Assembly (NCBI GenBank): GCA_030041335.1
Contig: JASHOB010000158.1
Span: 1-64,000 of the forward strand
DNA: 64,000 bases
Source of the DNA: Alphaproteobacteria bacterium
GTDB lineage: Bacteria > Pseudomonadota > Alphaproteobacteria > ATCC43930 > CGMCC-115725
Direction: 5' to 3'
This document shows, piece by piece, positions 50,350-60,023 of this stretch. Positions within the stretch are counted from its first letter, which is position 1. The number at the start of each line of letters is the position of its first letter. Under the pieces are notes generated by a model. That model saw only the letters and a program-made list of their open reading frames with translations, was not told the DNA's origin and did no database searches. Both the position numbers and the translations under genes were made by a program.

Positions 50350-52556
50350 GCGCTATCGGCCAGCCAATCTCCCGCACGGATGGATCCCTCAAGGTAACGG
50401 GGCGCGCGCGCTATACCGGGGACATTCGGGTCTCTGGCGCCGTGCACGCTGCTCTTGTCCAGAGCACGATTGCCAGCGGCCGGATCGCCTCGATCGATAC
50501 CAGCGCGGCAGAGGAGGCGGGCGTGCTCGGCGTCTTCAGCTATCGCAATTTGCCGCGGATGAATCCGACACCGAAACCGTGGAGCCACCTCCACCCTCAC
50601 GGCCAGGGTTATTTGCCGCTTCAGGACGACAAAATCCACTACGCAGGCCAACCGATCGCGATGGTCGTAGCATCGAAGCTCGACCAGGCGGTGCAGGCCG
50701 CGACGCTGATCAAGGTGCACTACGAGGTCGCACAACCCGTCGTATTCGACGCGGACACGACGAGGGCGGCGATCGATCCCCCGCAGTTCCTTTGGCCCGT
50801 GGCGTCGTCGGTCGGTGATGCCGACAAGGGAATCGCCGCCGCCGCGGTCAAGATCGCGGAGACTTACGCGACGCCGGATCGCCATCACAACCAGATGGAG
50901 CCGCATGCGACCACCGCGATGTGGGATGCCGACGGTTCGCTCACGCTCTACGACACGACCCAGCACCTCTACGGGGCCAGGGAACTCATCGCGATGGTCC
51001 TCGGCATTCCCGTCGACAAAATCACGATTATGTGCGAGTTCCTCGGCGGCGGTTTCGGTGGCAAGGCTTATGTCTGGCCGCACACGCTGCTGGCGATCCT
51101 CGCCGCTAAGGCTGTGAGGCGCCCGGTCCGATTGCAACTCACCCGAGCTCAGATGTATTCGATGGTCGGGCACCAGGCGGCGACGATTCAGACGATCGCG
51201 CTCGGTGCAGACAACGGAGGCAAGCTAACCGGCATTCGCCACGAGAGCATTTCGCCGGCGCCGGTCTTCGACAATTATATCGAGTATGCGGCGCTATCGA
51301 GCCGCTCTTTGTGGGCGGCGAGCGGAGGCATCGCGACCAACCACAAGATCGTCCATGTCAATCGCAACACGCCGACGGCAATGCGTTCGCCGCACGAGGC
51401 ACTTGGGCATTTCGCGCTCGAGAGCGCTATGGACGAATTGGCTTACGCGACCGGAATTGACCCGATCGAGCTGAGGCTCGTCAATGACACGGCAACCGAT
51501 CCCCACAGTGGCCGGCCATTCTCAACGCGCGCCATGCGCAAATGTCTCATTGAAGGCGCGGCTCGCTTCGGCTGGGAAAGCCGCTCGCCGACGCCGCGCT
51601 CGATGCGCGAAGGACGCCATTTGATCAGCGAAGGGACCGCGGCCGAGATCTACACCCACTGGCGCTGGCCGGCGAAGGCACGCGTCACAATCAACGGCGA
51701 CGGTTCGGCTCTCGTCGAGACGGGCAGCCACGATCTCGGCACCGGCACCTACACCGTGATGCGCCAGGTCGCAGCCGACACGCTCGGCGTGGCGCCGGAG
51801 AAGGTGACGGTACGGCTAGGCGATACGCGGCTTCCGCCTTCCCACGCGTCCATTGGCTCGGCCACAATGGCCAACGCCGGAGCCTCAGTGCTGCTGGCTG
51901 CCGAGAGTGCGCGCGACAAGGCGATCCGACTGGCGCTGACGGGCCGGGACGCGCCGTTTACCCGCGGGCAGGGTGCCGACATCCGAGTTGCCGAAGGCAC
52001 GCTCACGCTTGCGCACTCGAATGTCAGCATCAGCTATGGCGATCTGCTGGCGCGCAATGGGTTGCCCAATCTGGTCGCCGAAGCGGATTACGATCCGGTT
52101 CCGGAGCACGAGGGACCAAAAGCGATCTTCAGTTTTTCTGCGGTGTTCGCGGAAGTGCGCGTCGATCCCGAGCTTGGGATTGTGCGTCTCAATCGTTTTG
52201 TCGGTGCCTATGATGCCGGCCGGATCATCAATCCCAAGACAGCGCGCAGCCAGGCGATTGGCGGCATCATTTGGGGTGTAGGACAAGTCCTCCTGGAGCA
52301 GTCGGAGACCGACCCGACACTCGGTCGATTCCTCAATCGGAACTACTCTGGATATCTCGTGCCGACCAATGCCGACATTCCGGAACTCGACATTCTATTC
52401 GTCGGCGATTTCGACGAGGAAGCAAGCCCGCTCGGCGCAAAAGGACTTGGAGAGTTGACCGCTGTGTCCGTGGCACCGGCGATTGCGAACGCGGTCTTTC
52501 ACGCAACCGGCAAGAGGATCCGTAGGCTCCCGATCAGCCTTGAAAAGCTGATGTGA
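50346..52556 (+). CDS. Mo-hydroxylase molybdopterin-binding subunit (PaoC-like)
   Basis: A 736-residue large subunit that hydroxylates aldehydes or N-heterocycles with water-derived oxygen. It begins IGQPISRTDGSLKVTGRARY as in PaoC/YagR. Mo-cofactor contacts are in EFLGGGFGGKAYV (234-240) and the cyanide-labile centre is expected in the TPTAMRSPHEALGHF stretch. The catalytic Glu is E703 in GAKGLGELTAV. Start codon GTG 50346 overlaps the previous stop. Last gene of the operon; no XdhC/MobA-type cofactor chaperone is adjacent, so maturation must come from elsewhere. Substrate probably an aldehyde or alicyclic ring carbon next to a ketone, given the crotonase neighbour. Confidence 0.95.
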   Translation: MSAIGQPISRTDGSLKVTGRARYTGDIRVSGAVHAALVQSTIASGRIASIDTSAAEEAGVLGVFSYRNLPRMNPTPKPWSHLHPHGQGYLPLQDDKIHYAGQPIAMVVASKLDQAVQAATLIKVHYEVAQPVVFDADTTRAAIDPPQFLWPVASSVGDADKGIAAAAVKIAETYATPDRHHNQMEPHATTAMWDADGSLTLYDTTQHLYGARELIAMVLGIPVDKITIMCEFLGGGFGGKAYVWPHTLLAILAAKAVRRPVRLQLTRAQMYSMVGHQAATIQTIALGADNGGKLTGIRHESISPAPVFDNYIEYAALSSRSLWAASGGIATNHKIVHVNRNTPTAMRSPHEALGHFALESAMDELAYATGIDPIELRLVNDTATDPHSGRPFSTRAMRKCLIEGAARFGWESRSPTPRSMREGRHLISEGTAAEIYTHWRWPAKARVTINGDGSALVETGSHDLGTGTYTVMRQVAADTLGVAPEKVTVRLGDTRLPPSHASIGSATMANAGASVLLAAESARDKAIRLALTGRDAPFTRGQGADIRVAEGTLTLAHSNVSISYGDLLARNGLPNLVAEADYDPVPEHEGPKAIFSFSAVFAEVRVDPELGIVRLNRFVGAYDAGRIINPKTARSQAIGGIIWGVGQVLLEQSETDPTLGRFLNRNYSGYLVPTNADIPELDILFVGDFDEEASPLGAKGLGELTAVSVAPAIANAVFHATGKRIRRLPISLEKLM

Positions 52557-52663
52557 GTGGATGATGAGAAAAGTGGAAGCGGCCGACCCCAGGACGACAC
52601 GATTTGGAGCACGCTCGCTGGCGGCCTTCGCATGACATTCGTTTGTGGCGCAGAGCTGCGATA

Positions 52664-53875
52664 TCAGACCAATCGTGTGTTCGCCTTCTGGCCGCACAGC
52701 AAACGCCCGTAAAGCTCCAGGTTCGTGCTGACGCACACGGCACCGTGGAGACTGGCAATTCGTGTATCTCGCCAAAGACGGTTCATCGGATTCATCGCTA
52801 AGGCGAACGAACCCCCGGACGCTGAAACGAGCAGATCCACTGCCTCGCAGATTAGTTGCGAGGAGAAGCCCGTGTCGCGGCGGATGCGTGCCCGACGGAG
52901 AATATCCATCGGTTCGCCGTCTGCTTCGGCATCGCGATCCAGGTCGGCAACCGCGCGGTCGATTATACTTTCCGCAGCATCGATCTTCGCGGACGCCTCA
53001 GATACTTGCAAATGAGTGACGGTAGCCTCAGCCTGATTTTCGTACCAAGTGTACTTGATGCTTCGGTGGGGCACCATTTTCAGAAATATCTCCAAGGCTG
53101 CGTGTCCAACCCCGAGCAGCGGAAAGGCAAGAATTATTGCGACAAATGGAATAAAGGCAGCGCGATAGAGAGAATCGCCGGACGAGCGGTCCGAGCGATA
53201 CCGTCCGTCGAGCGCCGACGAAATTGAAGCGACATGTTCTGTTGGAACAAACACGTTACGCACAGCAATGGTCGAGCTGCCAGTACCGCATAAGCCTACG
53301 GCGTCCCAGTCATCAAGTATATTAACCTGCTCAATGGGGATTGCCGCCAACCCTTGATCGATTACATTGCCCGCCTCATCGACCAACGGGATGCCAAGCA
53401 GATCCCAGTTGGCGTGATAGACGCCGGAGTTGAAGCGCCAAACACCCTCTTCAATGATCCAACCATCATGCACCTTGCGTACTCTGGCATCGCGCGAAGA
53501 AAGCACACTGCACGCCCGGAGACCTCCGGAAGTGGCAAACAGCTCATCGGCGAATGGCGGCGCATACAACGTGGCAGCCAACCAATTCCCGATATTGATC
53601 AATGAAACCGTCCAGGCAGTTGAAGCGTCGCCGCGAGCGAGCTGTACAACAACCTCCTTATAGGTGCGAATGCTGGTCTGCAAACCGCCATACCGACGAG
53701 GAATCGTAAGTTCGAAGAGTGCCGCGTCGTTAAGCTCTCGAACTGTTGTCTCGGAAAGCTTGCCAACGGCCCCATCCGCCGCGCTGCGCGAGCGCAGCTG
53801 CTGCACAAGGTTGGCGGCATCAGCGATGAGCTTCTCGGCACCGTCTTTCGCAGGCATGCGATCTGCTACTGTCAT
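52664..53875 (-). CDS. Group-D flavin monooxygenase (HsaA/DszC/acyl-CoA-dehydrogenase-like)
   Basis: A 403-residue protein with acyl-CoA-dehydrogenase fold of the two-component flavin monooxygenase group (HpaB/HsaA/DszC). Typical parts are the N-terminal LSETTVRELNDAALFELTIP, RRYGGLQTSIRTYKEVVVQLARGDASTAW, DWDAVGLCGTGSSTIAVRNV and a C-terminal NPMNRLWRDTRIASLHGAV. It lacks the catalytic Glu pattern of true acyl-CoA dehydrogenases, and FMNH2 from a separate reductase is needed. Such enzymes hydroxylate phenols, steroids or dibenzothiophenes. Convergent with the Mo-hydroxylase operon. Confidence 0.9.
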   Translation of the reverse strand: MTVADRMPAKDGAEKLIADAANLVQQLRSRSAADGAVGKLSETTVRELNDAALFELTIPRRYGGLQTSIRTYKEVVVQLARGDASTAWTVSLINIGNWLAATLYAPPFADELFATSGGLRACSVLSSRDARVRKVHDGWIIEEGVWRFNSGVYHANWDLLGIPLVDEAGNVIDQGLAAIPIEQVNILDDWDAVGLCGTGSSTIAVRNVFVPTEHVASISSALDGRYRSDRSSGDSLYRAAFIPFVAIILAFPLLGVGHAALEIFLKMVPHRSIKYTWYENQAEATVTHLQVSEASAKIDAAESIIDRAVADLDRDAEADGEPMDILRRARIRRDTGFSSQLICEAVDLLVSASGGSFALAMNPMNRLWRDTRIASLHGAVCVSTNLELYGRLLCGQKANTRLV

Positions 53876-54247
53876 ATTCGTCTCCAGGAGATTGCTTCGC
53901 GCCGACCCCCCTTCTTCTATTTCGCGACGAAGCGGGACCTCGATTGGCTCGCATGCGTTGCCGCATCGATCGCCGCATGCAGCCTATACCGCACTAGGAT
54001 CGCCGCTAGCACGCATCTGGCTCCGGGGGTCGCCCTTCCGATCGCTGGGTGCTAAAGGACGGCGGGGGGCCTCGCCACCGTCGAATTCCGTGCGTCCCAA
54101 AACAAGAATTCAATCTCTGATAAAGTGTTTCTTGGAAACCGCATGGTATGGTAGTACTTGCCATGGAAAGCGCAACTTCCCACGATTATTGATGCGCTGA
54201 GTGCGTCGTCCCTATTGGTGGTAGGCCCGAGAGCGGAGGAGACACCT
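53876..54247. other. Divergent gap upstream of NTF2-like gene
   Basis: A 372-bp gap, no gene recognised. The right third is AT-richer and ends with GGAGGAG serving the next gene. Confidence 0.45.
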
Positions 54248-54631
54248 ATGAGCGCCATGTTACAGGCGGCAGCGGATTTGCTGCAGAGATTTAATGACGC
54301 TACCACAGCCTTCAACAACCACGACTTGGACAAGTATTCGAAGTATTTTCACAATAAAATTCATGTGAAACATGTCCACGATCATAGTAAACATGAAAAT
54401 GGCGCAAACAGCGCAAAGAAGTATTGGGGAAAAAAATTTGCGCACAAACCCCAATTCACACCTTACCAACCAATTTCGGTTGACGCCGCGACGGGAGTGG
54501 TCGAAGGGACTGCCTTATGGGAGGACACCCGTCAGGACAAGCGAATCTCGATAACTGTTCACTACCGTTTCATCTTTGCTCATGATCCCGGCAAAGGCTG
54601 GCTGATCGCCCATATGTACGCCCATCCGTGA
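54248..54631 (+). CDS. NTF2-like/SnoaL-type small protein
   Basis: A 127-residue protein of the cone-shaped NTF2 fold: AADLLQRFNDATTAFNNHDL with DKYSKYFHNKI, then TGVVEGTALWEDTRQDKR, ending HYRFIFAHDPGKGWLIAHMY. The DLDKYSKYF and C-terminal W(L/I)I-H segments are the usual NTF2 pattern. A striking His/Lys-rich run KHVHDHSKHENGANSAKK sits in the first loop. GGAGGAG lies six bases before the ATG. The codon use is much more AT-rich than its neighbours (AAA, AAT, TTT). It could be an isomerase/cyclase of polyketide or steroid type, or a stress protein. Possible recent acquisition. Confidence 0.75.
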   Translation: MSAMLQAAADLLQRFNDATTAFNNHDLDKYSKYFHNKIHVKHVHDHSKHENGANSAKKYWGKKFAHKPQFTPYQPISVDAATGVVEGTALWEDTRQDKRISITVHYRFIFAHDPGKGWLIAHMYAHP

Positions 54632-54754
54632 GGCGAACTGTCCAACGGGCGAAAAACGAGGTCGACGCCTGGGGGGGCGCGTGTCGCCGAGTAGCGGCGC
54701 CGCGGTGCCGACGGGGATATGTGGAACGAGCGACGATTGGGGGGCGAGAGCGTA

Positions 54755-55633
54755 ATGGGTCTCAATGACGACATCGCGCTTTCGTATACCGAGGATGTCG
54801 CGGCCTATTTCGATCGCAAGACGGCGGCGATTCTGGAGCGTTATGGTCCCGGCCCGCGTGTCCACTATCACACCGGCCTCCTCGACGCGGAGCCGCCGCC
54901 AGGTTTACCGGCAGACGTGCTTCGCGGTTGGCTGGTTGCGGCGCAGGAGCGCATGCTGTTCCACGCCGCCGAGGCGTGGAATGCGTCCTCTCGGCTGACG
55001 GGCGACCTGCTAGACGTCGGCTGCGGTCTTGGCGGCGGCGCCATTTTTTGGGCGCAGGAATATGGCGCTCGGGTAACGGCGGTGACGTGCGTTCGATCCC
55101 ATGCCGAGTTCGTCGCGCGGTTTGCCGCGCAGGCCGGTGTTGACGCGCAGATTAATGTCCTGGTTTCGGACGCACCGGAGCTGCCCGGTGAAAACCGATT
55201 TGACGCGGCCGTCGCAATAGATAGTTCCGGTTATTTGCCACGTCCGAAATGGTTCCGTCGCGTCGCATCGCTGTTACGTCCAGGAGGCCACCTCTTCGTG
55301 ATCGATTGCTTTCTCGCCATGCCTGAATACGAGGCCCCATTCAATCGGCATTGGCGCACGCGCATCGGAACGATCGCCGAATACCTAGCCGCGGCGCAAG
55401 AAGCGGGTTTGTGGATGAATTCGATTGAGGACCTGTCCCACCGGACTGCGCATTTTTGGACCGCGACCCTCGCTCTTATCGAGGCCGAGACAAAAAATAT
55501 CGACTTGCGCCCCCCGGAAGCGGCCCGACGCGAGGCATCGCTCCGGGCGCACGCGCTGGTTCGTCACGGCCTACAGAATGAAGGGCTCCGTTATGCGATG
55601 ATGAGTTTCGCGAAGCCGTCCTCGATTCTCTAG
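54755..55633 (+). CDS. SAM-dependent methyltransferase
   Basis: A 292-residue class I methyltransferase. The SAM site is LTGDLLDVGCGLGGGAIFWAQ with motif II DAAVAIDSSGYLPRP and motif III LRPGGHLFVIDCFLAMPE. The N-terminal segment ILERYGPGPRVHYHTGLLD resembles the lid of UbiE/geranyl-diphosphate or sterol C-methyltransferases. Acts on a small lipid or terpenoid rather than nucleic acid (inference). ATG 54755 is preferred over an in-frame ATG at 54719; GGGCGAGAG precedes it. It runs toward the cyclase gene, convergent with a 20-bp gap. Confidence 0.88.
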   Translation: MGLNDDIALSYTEDVAAYFDRKTAAILERYGPGPRVHYHTGLLDAEPPPGLPADVLRGWLVAAQERMLFHAAEAWNASSRLTGDLLDVGCGLGGGAIFWAQEYGARVTAVTCVRSHAEFVARFAAQAGVDAQINVLVSDAPELPGENRFDAAVAIDSSGYLPRPKWFRRVASLLRPGGHLFVIDCFLAMPEYEAPFNRHWRTRIGTIAEYLAAAQEAGLWMNSIEDLSHRTAHFWTATLALIEAETKNIDLRPPEAARREASLRAHALVRHGLQNEGLRYAMMSFAKPSSIL

Positions 55634-55653
55634 CGCAAGGGCAAGTTCGCGCA

Positions 55654-58600
55654 TCACCCAAGGCGGTTGAGAAATGTCTTGGCTTCTTCGAGCCACAGAC
55701 TGTCGCCGGCTCCGGCGAACCAGGCACAAACTGAGGACAATAGCTCGCGTGCGTCTGTTCTCTTGCCCTGGTCGCACCAGAGTCGTGAGAGATCGATAGC
55801 CGAACGCAGTTCCCAGAACTTTGCACCCTGTCCCCGTGCTACCGCAATTGCGTCGTGGTAGCTCTCCTCCGCAGCGGCATGCTCGCGCATGGATACCAGC
55901 ACCGTTCCTCGAATGCGATTCAGCTCTGCTTCGATCCATCGCTCCTGCGTCGCATGAATCAGTTGCGCCGCCTCTTCGAGGCAGCGCAGAGCTTCGCCCG
56001 GCTGTGAGGCCCAGCCGTAGACTTCGGCAAGGGTTACAAGGTAATAGGGCAAGAGCAAGCTGCCGCCCGTTGCGCGAAAAGTCTCGAGCCCCTCCAGGAT
56101 TAGCGCAATGCCCGCCGCCGCTTGCCCTACCGCGGCGAGACACCAACCTCGAATAATTTTCGCGATTCCGAGCAGCCCCGGGAAGTTGTGCTCAGTCGAG
56201 ACGGCGATCACCTCGTCTGCCGATCGAACGATCATATTTGCCGAGCGTGCTCCGGCGATCGCCCAATCGTTGTGGCTGGCGTTGCAGAGGGCAAATGCGA
56301 GCGTGTACGGCGAAACCCGTCGTGCCTCGGCAACCGCCTCGTCCTGCCGCGCGCGGGCTTGGTCGAGATACCCCAGGGAAAGCAGGGTCCGGGACAGATG
56401 GATTAAGGCCGAAACATAGCCATCTGCCGGGGACGCCGCGATCGCCCGAAATCTCGGGTCCCACAGCGGGATCGCTCTTTCCAAATGCGCGCGAGAGTCG
56501 GTGAATTTGCCAAGATACTGACAGATGATGCCGCTGAGATTCGAACCGGTGAATTTCCACATCCGGTCGCCATCGGCTTCCGCGAGATCGCATATCTCCG
56601 CTGCATGAAGCTCCGCTTGAGGCAAATCCCCTCGCATTGCGCAGTAAAGATATTGGCCGACGAGAATTCGGGCTAATTGGGATGTTCGGTTCAGTTCGAC
56701 GCAGAGCTGACGCGCCCGAACATAGGCGGCATGTGGTTCCGGTGCGCCGTATCCTTTGGTCGCGAGTAAAGCGTGTCCGAGCGTCAGCTGCAGCTCAAGC
56801 TCGTGCTCGAGGCGCGCGGTGCTATCGGCGAGTCCGGAAACAAGTTCGAGGCCTTTTCTCACCTGCGCCGCCGCCTCGGTCATGGCCCAGCGTGTCATCG
56901 CTTGCTGGCCGGCTTTAAGCCAATAGGCGACCGCCTTCTCGGCGGAACCCGCTTCCGTCCAGTGCCGCGCCAACAGCTCTGGCCGCGTTTGCACAAGCTC
57001 CGGAAATCGGCTTTCCAATGTCGCGGCAATTTGGCTGTGCAATTGCTGCCGCCGGCTACGCAGGAGCGTTCCATATATCGCGTCCTGCACCAGAGCATGC
57101 TTGAACGTGTATTCTGCGTAGGGCGGGGTTCCGTGTCGGAAGATCAACTCGCTACCCAGCAGCTGCGACAGGGCGTCGTCCAGTTGCTGCTGCGATCTGC
57201 GCGCTACGGCGCTAATCAATTCGTGTGGGAATTGGCGCCCGAGTGCGGCTGCAATCTGGGCCACCTCGCGCGCTGGTCCCAGGCGATCAAACCGCGCCAA
57301 GAGTGAAGCGTTCAGCGACGCGGGAATAACCAGCGATAGCGCCGGACCACTGAGCCGGTACCGATCCCCAGCGTCGCTCAGAACGCCGCTTTCAAGTACT
57401 GCTTTGGTCAATTCTTCGATATACAGAGGGACGCCGTCGGTTCGGTCGATAATTTGCTCGGCGAACTCCTCGGGTAAGCTCTTGCCCTTCGTCAGATGCG
57501 AGATAATCTCGGCGCGGTGTCGCACCGGCAGGCGGTTCACACCGACGGATGTCACCTGTGGACGGCCAATCCAGGGAGGGTCGAATCCTGGTCGACTGGT
57601 AATAATCACCAGGACTGGAAGGCGGGGGAGGCGCTCGATCAACAGATCAAACAGCTCTCGTGATGTCGGGTCACTCCAGTGGGCGTCTTCGATGACGATA
57701 AGCACCGGCCTTCTGGCGGCAAGCCCGTCGACTTGCGCCACCAGCTTCTTAAGCGTCATCTCCTTCAGTTTCTGCGGGCTGAGATTGAGCGGTGGATAGC
57801 GATCGCCGGTCGGGATCGAAAGCAGTGACGCGAACAGCGGCGCAACTTCGCCGAGGTCGCTGGGGGTCGCTTGCATGATCAGCGCTTCGAGCTTGTCGAG
57901 ACGCTGCTCGGCGGTGTCCTCCCGGCGGAACTCTGCGGCTCGCTCGAGCTGTGTAATGTTGGGATAAAGTGCGGTATTCTGGTAGTGCGGCGAGCAAAAC
58001 AGGCGCACTACAGTATGCAATTCCGTAGCCACCTGCTCTAGAATCGTCTGGACGATTCGCGATTTTCCGATACCGGCCTCGCCGGATATCAGGACGACGC
58101 AGCCATTGCCTCCTCTCGCCTCCTCCCACCGTTGGATCAGAAAATTGATCTCGTCGTCACGGCCCACGAGAGGTGTGAATGTCGCCCGCAATGCTTCGAA
58201 ACGGCTGTCAATCGCGCTCGGCCCGATGATTTGCCACACCGGGACACGTTGGTCGAACCCCTTGAGGGGTAACGTGCCAAGATCGTCATATTCGAAAAGC
58301 TCTCCGAGCAAACGCCGGGTAGTGCTGTCGATGATTACCGTGCCCGGCTTTGCGAACGCCTGGAGTCGCGCAGCGAGATTGGGAGCTTCACCAACGACCT
58401 CAGGTTCCTGCGCCGAACCTTCGGCAGGAGAATCGCCGATGACAACGAGACCCGTAGAGATCGCCACCCGCGCTTGCAGCGCCGCTCCTGCACCATCATC
58501 GAGCATCGCCACCGCATCAACCAATGCCAATGCCGCGCGGGCGGCGCGCTCGACGTCATCCTCATGCGCATGCGGATAACCGAAGAACGCCATTACTCCG

Positions 58601-58995
58601 TCACCGGCATAAGCGGCAACGAAGCCGCCATATTTGACAATCACCTCGCCGCAACGGCGGTGATACTGGAGCATCACGTCATGCAATCGCTCGGGGTCGA
58701 GCCGGACAGACAGTACCGTTGAATTCACCAAATCGCAGAACATGACGGTCAGCTGGCGCCGTTCCGCTCCGCCCGCATAGACGAGCGGTGCGGGCGGCGG
58801 TGTCGCCTTGGCTGGTTGTGACAAATCTGAAATCGCCCGCAGCACCTTGCGGCGATGACCGAGGGAGAGCCCGAGTTCTCTCAGATCCTGATCGGTCAGA
58901 TCGGGGAGGACGGCAAGATCGATGTCATTTTCGGCAAAGCGCGCCTTGTACTCGGAGAGCCCGAGTGAGTCCAACCACTCTGCGATGTCTCGCAC
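55654..58995 (-). CDS. Class III adenylyl/guanylyl cyclase with SAM, AAA ATPase and TPR domains
   Basis: A 1113-residue multidomain signalling protein. N-terminal SAM-like domain (WLDSLGLSEYKARFAENDI; LRELGLSLGHRRKVL). Cyclase catalytic domain about residues 75-260: metal-binding Asp in TVMFCDLVNSTVL, Asp in AGDGVMAFFGYP, and transition-state Asn/Arg in GEAPNLAARLQAF. A large STAND-like ATPase follows (Walker A GEAGIGKS near 305-312; EDAHWSD), then some 15 TPR-like repeats to the C-terminus. GGGAGGG precedes GTG 58995, shortening a longer TTG reading by ten residues. Makes cAMP or cGMP, gated by ATP binding and TPR interactions. Common in rhizobial-type genomes; the trigger is unknown. Confidence 0.93.
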   Translation of the reverse strand: MRDIAEWLDSLGLSEYKARFAENDIDLAVLPDLTDQDLRELGLSLGHRRKVLRAISDLSQPAKATPPPAPLVYAGGAERRQLTVMFCDLVNSTVLSVRLDPERLHDVMLQYHRRCGEVIVKYGGFVAAYAGDGVMAFFGYPHAHEDDVERAARAALALVDAVAMLDDGAGAALQARVAISTGLVVIGDSPAEGSAQEPEVVGEAPNLAARLQAFAKPGTVIIDSTTRRLLGELFEYDDLGTLPLKGFDQRVPVWQIIGPSAIDSRFEALRATFTPLVGRDDEINFLIQRWEEARGGNGCVVLISGEAGIGKSRIVQTILEQVATELHTVVRLFCSPHYQNTALYPNITQLERAAEFRREDTAEQRLDKLEALIMQATPSDLGEVAPLFASLLSIPTGDRYPPLNLSPQKLKEMTLKKLVAQVDGLAARRPVLIVIEDAHWSDPTSRELFDLLIERLPRLPVLVIITSRPGFDPPWIGRPQVTSVGVNRLPVRHRAEIISHLTKGKSLPEEFAEQIIDRTDGVPLYIEELTKAVLESGVLSDAGDRYRLSGPALSLVIPASLNASLLARFDRLGPAREVAQIAAALGRQFPHELISAVARRSQQQLDDALSQLLGSELIFRHGTPPYAEYTFKHALVQDAIYGTLLRSRRQQLHSQIAATLESRFPELVQTRPELLARHWTEAGSAEKAVAYWLKAGQQAMTRWAMTEAAAQVRKGLELVSGLADSTARLEHELELQLTLGHALLATKGYGAPEPHAAYVRARQLCVELNRTSQLARILVGQYLYCAMRGDLPQAELHAAEICDLAEADGDRMWKFTGSNLSGIICQYLGKFTDSRAHLERAIPLWDPRFRAIAASPADGYVSALIHLSRTLLSLGYLDQARARQDEAVAEARRVSPYTLAFALCNASHNDWAIAGARSANMIVRSADEVIAVSTEHNFPGLLGIAKIIRGWCLAAVGQAAAGIALILEGLETFRATGGSLLLPYYLVTLAEVYGWASQPGEALRCLEEAAQLIHATQERWIEAELNRIRGTVLVSMREHAAAEESYHDAIAVARGQGAKFWELRSAIDLSRLWCDQGKRTDARELLSSVCAWFAGAGDSLWLEEAKTFLNRLG

Positions 58996-59259
58996 GGCGC
59001 TCCCTCCCGGCGCAGCTGCACTCAACGATAGGCTAGTTGAAATAGGCTGACAACATTTACGTGCGTCAACTTGGCGAACTGTCAGACATTACACCGCCTA
59101 TGACGAGCTTTTCGCGGCACAAGGCGCGGCAGCGTACTGAACTTGCGCTGCCTCTCCGACAGCCGGGCGTCTAGGTTTAGAAATAGGCACCGAAAACCCT
59201 CTGATTCTACCGCTCTCGGGGCTTTTGGCGGTGACGCAGATCCCGGCTTCGATTGCGAT

Positions 59260-59793
59260 TCATTTTGCGCCTCGTTCCCTGTTGATCAGGCGGCGTTTGC
59301 GCTGCACACCCCAGCGATAGCCTGAGATCGAACCATCGGACTTGACGACTCGGTGGCAGGGTACGGCGACCGCAACGCGGTTGGCTGCGCAAGCTGCACC
59401 GACTTCCTGGGCAGTCGCCGTTATCGGCAGGCTTTCTGCGATCGCGCTGTACGTCCGTGTCTTTCCGGGAGGAATCGTTTGAAGCGCTTTCCAAACGGAC
59501 ATCTCGAGCGACGTGCCGCGCAGATCGAGCTTCATGTCGGTCCCGAGGTGGGGCGCCTCGACCAGGGCCGCAGACTTGGCGATGGTCGGCGCCAAGCCTG
59601 TCTCGTCGAGAACGAATTCGGCGACCGGAAATGCATCCTTCAGGTCACACAACAGCCTCGTGCGATCATCGCCGATAAAGAGGGCGACGACGCCGTACGC
59701 GCTCTCGGCAACCACCATGGTTCCGAGAGCAGTATCGGCGTAACCGAAACGCAAGGTTTCAGGCATGGAAACATCTGATATGTGCTGGGTCAT
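59260..59793 (-). CDS. ogt: Methylated-DNA-protein-cysteine methyltransferase (Ogt/Ada-C type)
   Basis: A 177-residue DNA repair methyltransferase that takes O6-alkyl groups from guanine onto its own Cys. The active-site segment is AVPCHRVVKSDGSISGYRWG (C146), with the DNA-binding helix-turn-helix KALQTIPPGKTRTYSAIAES and QEVGAACAANRVAVA. The N-terminal part is a short RNase-H-like domain (FGYADTALGTMVVAES, LLCDLKDAFP). It resembles the C-terminal half of Ada more than E. coli Ogt. Two in-frame Met codons at the start (59793, 59766) are possible. Single gene, with an untested promoter region upstream. Confidence 0.95.
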   Translation of the reverse strand: MTQHISDVSMPETLRFGYADTALGTMVVAESAYGVVALFIGDDRTRLLCDLKDAFPVAEFVLDETGLAPTIAKSAALVEAPHLGTDMKLDLRGTSLEMSVWKALQTIPPGKTRTYSAIAESLPITATAQEVGAACAANRVAVAVPCHRVVKSDGSISGYRWGVQRKRRLINRERGAK

Positions 59794-59884
59794 TGTCGGC
59801 CTCGTTTGTGTTCGGCCCCGAACATCGGCTTTTGCACCTGCAACGGCACTCCGGCACTTGCTTTCAAATCAATTCTTCTGGAAT

Positions 59885-59908
59885 CCGTCTCCCTTGGCGG
59901 GGAGACGG
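59885..59908. terminator. 9-bp perfect hairpin
   Basis: CCGTCTCCC (59885-59893) and GGGAGACGG (59900-59908) form a perfect stem with a 6-base loop, between ogt and the end of the epoxide hydrolase operon. No T-run follows on the minus strand, so it is a possible but not classic terminator. Confidence 0.4.
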
Positions 59909-60023
59909 TCTCGCGTTGTGGCATCAACTTCCACGCTCTCATTTGAACGAAGTTTGAATTGAGGAGCAATCGCCGGAGGGAGAGCGACCGGCACCCGTCC
60001 CCTCTATGGGGGGCGAGCAGCGA

